A stretch of DNA of 64,000 bases from Conchocele bisecta (taxonomy: Eukaryota > Mollusca > Bivalvia > Lucinida > Thyasiridae), in assembly GCA_029237695.1 (NCBI GenBank), contig CM055265.1, positions 109,666,773-109,730,772 on the forward strand, written 5' to 3'. Each line of letters opens with the position of its first letter. Position 1 is the first letter of the stretch. Below are positions 57,601-64,000 of this stretch, piece by piece. Below the pieces are notes generated by a model. It was not told where the DNA came from, did no database searches, and was given only the letters and a program-made list of their open reading frames with translations. Both the position numbers and the translations under genes were made by a program.

Positions 57601-60600
57601 GGATCTGCTTCACATTTCACACAGCATTGCTCCAATGGTCCTCTACCGCCCTGTGACAAATCCACATTCGTCCGCCCCCGCTAAGCCCAGGGTCAAGGTC
57701 ACAGACTTGTGCTTTCGAAACCTTAACGCTGGGTAAATGGCTTATAATTTCTGTTTCCTTGCTCAGAATCTCACATTTCACACACATTGCTCCAATGGCC
57801 TCCTAACCTCCCTGTGACAAATCCACATTCGTACCCGCCCCGCTGACCCAGGGTCAAGGTCACAGATTTGGTGCGTTAAAACCTTAACGCTGGGTAAAAA
57901 TGCCTTATAATTTCTGCTCGGATCTGCTTCAATTTCACAGCATTGCTCCAATGGTCCTCTACCCGCCCTGTGACAAATCCACATTCGTCCCGCCCCGCAA
58001 GCCCATGGGTCAAGGTCACAGACTTGGTGCGTTCGAAAAACCTTAACGCTGGGTAAATGGCTTATAATTTTCAGTTCCTTGCTCGGATCTGCTTACATTT
58101 TCACACACGCATTGCTCAAATGGCCTCTACTGTGACAATCCATTCGTCCCGCACTAAGCCCAGGGTCAAGGTCACAGACTTGGTGCGTTTCGAAACCTAA
58201 CGCTGGAAATGGCTTTATAAATTTCTCCTTGCTCGGATCGCTTCACATTTCACACACGCATTGCTCCAATGGTCCTCTACCGCCCTGTGACAAATCCACA
58301 TTCGTCCGGCCCCCGTTCAGCCCAGGGTCAAGGTCACAGACTTGGTGCGTTCCAAACCTTAACGCTGGGTAAATGGCTTATAATTTCTGTTTCCTTGCTC
58401 GGATCTGCTTGACATTTCACACGCATTGCTCCAATGGTCCTCTGCCGCCCTGTGATAAATCCACATTCGTCCCGCCCCCGCTAAGCCCAGGGTCAAGGTC
58501 ACAGACTTGGTGCGTTCGAAACCTTAACGCTGGGTAAATGGCTTATTATGCCCCCGCCACCGAATGGTGAGGGGGGCATATAGTGGATGACTTATCTCCC
58601 CTTGGTGGCCAATTTTAGCTCGCCTGCACAAAGTGCAGAAGAGCTTATGGCATAACCCCGGCGTCATTGGCGTCGGCGTCCACAAACTTAACGTTGGGGT
58701 AAATGTCTTATAACTTCTGTTTCCTTTCATGGAATGCCTTGTTATTTCATACATGCATTCCTCAGTTGACATTCTATTATGCTGTAGCAAATCCATGACC
58801 CACCAACCTAACCCTTACCCCAAGGTCAAGGTCACAAACTTAGCACATTCATAAACTTATCGTTGGGGTAAATGTCTTATAACATCTGTTTCCTTTCATG
58901 GAACGCCTTGATATTTCATACATGCATTCATGTAGCATGTTCATGAACTTAACGTGGGGTTAAATGTTGTGTAACTTCTGTTTCTTTACAGGGAACGCTT
59001 TGATATTTCATACATGCATTCATGTGATGATCCTCTATTGTGCTACAGCAAATCCATGTCCCGCCACCCCTTTCCCTCAAGATCAACATCATAAACTTAA
59101 CGTTGGAGTAAATGTCTTTTTATTATGCCCCCGCCACCGAATGGTGAGGGGGGCATATAGTGTTACCGGCGTCCGTACGTACGTACGTACGTACGTACTT
59201 ACGTACGTACGTACGTACGTACGTCCCGAAACCTTAACGCTGGGTAAATGGCTTATAATTTCTCTTTCCTTGCTCAGATCTGCTTCACATTTCACACACG
59301 CATTGCTCCAATGGTCCTCTATCGCCCAGTGACAAATCCACATTCGTCCCGCCCCCGCTAAGCCCAGGGTCAAGGTCACAGACTTGTTGCGTTCGAAACC
59401 TTAACGCTGGGTAAATGGCTTATAATTTCTGTTTCCTTTCTCGGATCTGCTTCACATTTCACACACGCATTGCTCCAATGGTCCTCTACCGCTCTGTGAC
59501 AAATCCACATTCGTCCCGCCCCCGCCCCCGCTAAGCCCAGGGTCAAGGTCACAGACTTGGTGCGTTCGAAACCTTAACGCTGGCTAAATGGCTTATAATT
59601 TTTGTTTCCTTGCTCGGATCTGCTTCACATTTCACACACGCATTGCTCCAATGGTCCTCTACCGCCCTGTGACAAATCCAAATTCGTCCGGCCCCCGTTA
59701 AGCCCAGGGTCAAGGTCACAGACTTAGTGCGTTCGAAACCTTAACGCTGGGTAAATGGCTTATAATTTCTGTTTCCTTGCTCGGATCTGCTTCACATTTC
59801 ACACACACATTGCTCCAATGGTCTTCTACCGCCCAGTGACAAATCCACATTCGTCCCGCCCCCGCTAAGCCCAGGGTCAAGGTCACAGACTTGGTGCGTT
59901 CGAAACCTTAACGCTGGGTAAATGGCTTATAATTTCTGTTTCCTTTCTCGGATCTGCTTCACATTTCACACACGCATTGCTCCAATGGTCCTCTACCGCC
60001 CTGTGACAAATCCACATTCGTCCCGCCCCCGCTAAGCCCAGGGTCAAGGTCACAGACTTGGTGCTTTCGAAACCTTAACGCTGGGTAAATGGCTTATAAT
60101 TTCTGTTTCCTTGCTCAGATCTGCTTCACATTTCACACACACATTGCTCCAATGGTCCTCTACCGCCCTGTGACAAATCCACATTCGTCCCGCCCCCGCT
60201 AAGCCCAGGGTCAAGGTCACAGATTTGGTGCGTTCAAAACCTTAACGCTGGGTAAATGCCTTATAATTTCTGCTCGGATCTGCTTCACATTTCACACACG
60301 CATTGCTCCAATGGTCCTCTACCGCCCTGTGACAAATCCACATTCGTCCCGCCCCCGCTAAGCCCAGGGTCAAGGTCACAGACTTGGTGCGTTCGAAACC
60401 TTAACGCTGGGTAAATGGCTTATAATTTCAGCTTCCTTGCTCGGATCTGCTTGACATTTCACACACGCATTGCTCAAATGGTCCTCTACCGCCCTGTGAC
60501 AAATCCACATTCGTCCCGCGCCCACTAAGCCCAGGGTCAAGGTCACAGACTTGGTGCGTTCGAAACCTTAACGCTGGGTAAATGGCTTATAATTTCTGTT

Positions 60601-62330
60601 TCCTTGCTCGGATCTGCTTCACATTTCACACACGCATTGCTCCAATGGTCCTCTACCGCCCTGTGACAAATCCACATTCGTCCGGCCCCCGTTCAGCCCA
60701 GGGTCAAGGTCACAGACTTGGTGCGTTCCAAACCTTAACGCTGGGTAAATGGCTTATAATTTCTGTTTCCTTGCTCGGATCTGCTTGACATTTCACACGC
60801 ATTGCTCCAATGGTCCTCTGCCGCCCTGTGATAAATCCACATTCGTCCCGCCCCCGCTAAGCCCAGGGTCAAGGTCACAGACTTGGTGCGTTCGAAACCT
60901 TAACGCTGGGTAAATGGCTTATTATGCCCCCGCCACCGAATGGTGAGGGGGGCATATAGTGTTACCGGCGTCCGTACGTACGTACGTACGTACATACGTC
61001 CCGAAACCTTAACGCTGGGTAAATGGCTTATAATTTCTCTTTCCTTGCTCGGATCTGCTTCACATTTCACACACGCATTGCTCCAATGGTCCTCTACCGC
61101 CCAGTGACAAATCCACATTCGTCCCGCCCCCGCTAAGCCCAGGGTCAAGGTCACAGACTTGGCGCGTTCGAAACCTTAACGCTGGCTAAATGGCTTATAA
61201 TTTTTGTTTCCTTGCTCGGATCCGCTGCACATTTCACACACAGCATTGCTCCAATGGTCTTCTACCACCCTGTGACAAATCTACATTCGTCCCGCTAAGC
61301 CCAGGGTCAAGGTCACAAACACTTGGGTAAATGACTTATTATGCCCCCGCAGACTTGAACCGAATGGTGAGTGGGGCATATAGTGTTACCGGCGTCCGTC
61401 CGTACTCGGGTAAATGGCTTGTAATCAAATATGCCTCGTTTTCGTGTGCTGACAGGCCACATTTCTAGTAACTTCTGTTTCTTTACAGGGAACGCCTTGA
61501 TATTTTTTTCATACATGCATTCCAATCCTGATGATCTCCCCCCTATCGGCTATAGCAAATCCATGACCCACCACAAACTAAGCACATTCATACATGCATT
61601 CCTCATGTGAATAGCTATTATGCTGTAGAAAATCACAAACTGAGTGCGTTCATAAACTTAACGTTGGGTTAAATATAGTATAACTTCTGTTTTGCGGAAG
61701 CGTATTGATATTTCATACATGCATTCATCTTAATATGCTATATCATGCTATCGCAAATCCACGACCCACCTTCCACCACTGACCCCAACCCTAAACAGAT
61801 ATGACATATAGACAAAGAAGCATATTGACTTTAAAAAATTTCTGATGACTTATCTACCCTTGGCGGCCATTTTTAATTTTCGCTCTCTGTATCCTTGTCC
61901 ACGCAATAACTCAAGTTCTACTTCACCGATCGTAACAAAATTCGGCCATTTAAATTTTCGCACTCTGTATCCTTGTTAATTTTTACACTCTGTATCCTTG
62001 TCCGCGCAATAAGTCAAGTTCTACTTCACCGATCATAACCAAATTCGGTATACATCTTTATCACGGCAAGATGTAGAAGCCTATTGAATTTGAACTTGTC
62101 TGCCCTTGGAGGCCATTTTTTATTTTCGGACTTTGTATCTTTGTCCACGCAATAACTTTAGTTCTACTTGACTGATCGTAACAAAATTCAGTATACATGT
62201 TTATCACGTCAAGATGAAGAACCCTATTGGTTTTCAGTAGTTATCTCCCCTTGTTGACTGGCCTTGCCTCGACGGGTGTACATTGTGACCTTTTGGCACT
62301 CTTGTTGTAAATTATATAAAGAAATTATTG
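54690..62330. repeat. Large satellite region in TRPA intron 6
   Basis: Family A (about 175 bp: 54,895-56,040; 56,270-56,760; 58,625-59,125; 61,460-61,790) has AAACTTAACGTTGGGGTAAA, TTCATACATGCATTCCTC and AAGGTCAAGGTCACAAACTT. Family B (about 167 bp: 56,865-58,545; 59,230-60,920; 61,005-61,330) has AACCTTAACGCTGGGTAAAT, TCACACACGCATTGCTCCAA and AGGGTCAAGGTCACAGACTT. The two are clearly homologous. Family B blocks are each introduced by a TATGCCCCCGCC..GGTGAGGGGGGCATA hairpin, TAGTGTTACCGGCGTCCGT and an ACGT microsatellite. Blocks 56,222-58,584 and 58,585-60,959 are a higher-order duplication. 61,800-62,330 holds diverged units with ACTCTGTATCCTTGTCC. Confidence 0.9.
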
Positions 62331-62344
62331 TTTCTTATTTGTAC

Positions 62345-62398
62345 ACATGTTGTTTGAGGCTGGGACTGAACTTGAAAGCTGGGCCTCCATACAGAGCG
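62345..62398 (+). pseudogene. Duplicated 3' fragment of TRPA exon 6
   Basis: The text HMLFEAGTELESWASIQS matches the last 18 residues of exon 6 (HMLFEAGAKLDGWVTIQS) in the same frame. Similarity starts at GTACACATG and has no acceptor in the right place. A MITE is inserted exactly at its old donor: AGAGCG | element | AGAACGTAAGT. It cannot be spliced as a normal exon and is most simply a partial duplication. Confidence 0.75.
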
Positions 62399-62800
62399 CA
62401 GGGCTCCAGATAAGGAATTAGTAATTGAGTATTGTCACTCCATAATTTCTGAAGCAATTGGGTATTTCAAAATTTTATTCGGGTAAAATAAAATCACACA
62501 ACTGTTTACACATCAACAGACAGCAATTATTGAATAGTTTGCTTCAAAATGAAAACATGTGTTGGCATTTCATTAGAATCGTCTCCTTGGAGACAATTCT
62601 AATGAAATACCAAGATGTGTTTGCATGGAAAATAAGAAAAATATGCTATATTTGTGGTCTGTTTTATTGTTTTCTGCAGCATGATAAAGGTACCATAAAG
62701 TTTTTATTGCTTTTTGATACTCGCTTCTTCTGATTTCAATTGGGTTTTTGGCAATTTTAATTGGATATTTAAGCAAATACGCAGCTTATCTGGAGCTCTG
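62399..62800. mobile_element. MITE, CAGRGCTCCAGATAAG family, in exon-fragment donor
   Basis: Ends CAGGGCTCCAGATAAG and CTTATCTGGAGCTCTG, 402 bp, flanks AGAGCG / AGAACG (6-bp duplication with one mismatch). The central hairpin lies at 62,580-62,605. Confidence 0.85.
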
Positions 62801-62806
62801 AGAACG

Positions 62807-63481
62807 TAAGTAAATAGAGTTTATTTCCTTCAATGTTTGTCAAGGCCTGTGCCAGTGCCCAACTTGAATGTGAGATTTATTACATGATGAAGATTATTAG
62901 CTAACTTGGTTAACCCTTTCACCCCTAAGTAACTAGAATGGAATTTGATATGTTAATTTTGCAACCTATCCACTAATCGGTGCTTTAGGCTACTTAGTTT
63001 GTGACCAGTATAAACGCTGATCAACGTACAGACTCTTGCAACTTGATATGGGTTTACTATTTCATTATATTATGCATCATGAATAGCTGTCGAGGACGAA
63101 CATTTCACGTCCTGAACTGAATATGCAGGCCGATTTAATGCTGCACTGATCGGAAATTCAGTAAGAGCAAATCGTTTTTATCACGACCAGTCATCTCTGC
63201 CTAACTAGGAAGTGTGGTATTATTAATGGCCCTTTTTCGTTGGAACTTCCGAGTAGCCACTCGAATAACACGAGGACCACTAGAACAATCAGAGTACCGC
63301 CGTGTATTATCTTCTCTTTTTATGTCGTCTTCAGAATATGTGAAACACATTGTCATCTAACCAAATAACAACAGATAAACGCCGCACCTGAACTCGAATA
63401 ATAGCATCTCGTATATAACGATAAGCTGCGAAACGACAGTAGCTGGGCCCGAAAACATATCATACTTTGCATAACCCAATA
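62807..63481. other. Intron, no gene seen
   Basis: A weak copy of the palindromic family at 62,999-63,045 (GTGACCAGTATAAACGCTGATC). No coding signal. Confidence 0.4.
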
Positions 63482-63598
63482 CAGGGATTCTGCTGGGGAA
63501 AATAAAAAAATCGCTTTTTTTGGGGGGGAATTTTTTTCTCAAAAATGGTAATTTTTTATCGCCAATTGCGAAAGTGGCGATCGCCAGCGGAATCCCTG
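63482..63598. mobile_element. 117-bp hAT6-type MITE
   Basis: Ends CAGGGATTCTGCTGG and CCAGCGGAATCCCTG (one mismatch) with a perfect 6-bp duplication CCAATA on both sides (63,476-63,481; 63,599-63,604). The interior is T-rich with a GGCGATCGCC palindrome. Confidence 0.85.
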
Positions 63599-63604
63599 CC
63601 AATA

Positions 63605-64000
63605 TCGATCATTCCCTGTCTGATATGTTTTGCCCTGACCAACCGTCAACTATCATCGTCATATACATGTAGGATAACACTGTTACGACTGAGTCTCCAT
63701 ATATCACATGCCCTCACACTCAGCCTTTTTCACGGTCTTACATACCGGCTTCGTGCGATAGGAGAATGAACTAGTTAGGTTACATTAACCGCCTCATTGT
63801 CTCCTTCATTTAATGCACATATTTCAACTGTATGGCAGATTTGGAAGGTCCTCGAGCCAATTCCTACCCTTACATAATAGAAAATATATAAGCAGAGTTC
63901 CAAGTTAAATAATGTTGACATTTGAACCTTACTTGAGTAACTTTAATCAAATCCATGCCGGGTGGTGGGTTACTAGGGTTCTAACTCGACTTGAACCTGA
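63605..64000. other. Intron to window end, no gene seen
   Basis: No ankyrin text, splice-flanked frame or known repeat is recognised here. Confidence 0.4.

Noticed and set aside
59089..59379. Frames with TYVRTYVRTYV repeats
   Set aside because: Translation of the ACGT microsatellite and satellite monomer.

Overview
The window is eukaryotic, AT-rich, intron-bearing DNA, very probably from a bivalve mollusc. The grounds are the repeat style (tRNA-derived SINEs ending in AAAC or AAC runs, palindromic MITEs, satellite monomers with AAGGTCAAGGTCAC cores, ACGT and CCGT microsatellites), CR1 LINEs with a 2A-like peptide, and a lophotrochozoan-looking TRPA gene. The species cannot be fixed from the sequence.

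Two domains are visible. From 1 to about 39.7 kb the DNA is almost wholly nested mobile elements. A Tc1/mariner transposase (6.64 to 26.04 kb) is cut by a unit of about 17 kb (8,936-25,919) whose inverted ends are 21-bp minisatellite arrays, flanked by an exact GAACAA duplication. Inside that unit lie a long-TIR DNA transposon (10,595-15,789, 8-bp TSD) which itself holds a CR1 LINE, a 500-N assembly gap, and the first copy of an Academ-like transposon. Next to it a TTAA-flanked MITE (26,840-39,724) is split by a 12.4-kb hAT element (27,223-39,640, 5-bp TSD ATTAC). The first intron of that hAT transposase holds a second, antisense copy of the Academ-like transposon.

From about 41.2 kb to the end the plus strand carries the 5' part of one host gene, a TRPA-type ankyrin cation channel. 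Six exons are in consistent phase (41,291-54,651); the rest of the ankyrin region and the channel pore lie beyond the window. Its introns are filled with satellite arrays (48-51.4 kb and 54.7-62.3 kb), MITEs and SINEs. Several insertions touch splice signals: a SINE 23 bp from the exon-4 boundary, a 31-bp array whose last unit supplies the probable exon-5 acceptor, and a MITE sitting in the donor of a duplicated exon-6 fragment.

Most element genes are frameshifted. Paired copies (the two Academ-like elements; the 56.2-58.6 and 58.6-61.0 kb blocks) differ by many single-base indels, so part of the damage may be assembly noise rather than true decay.
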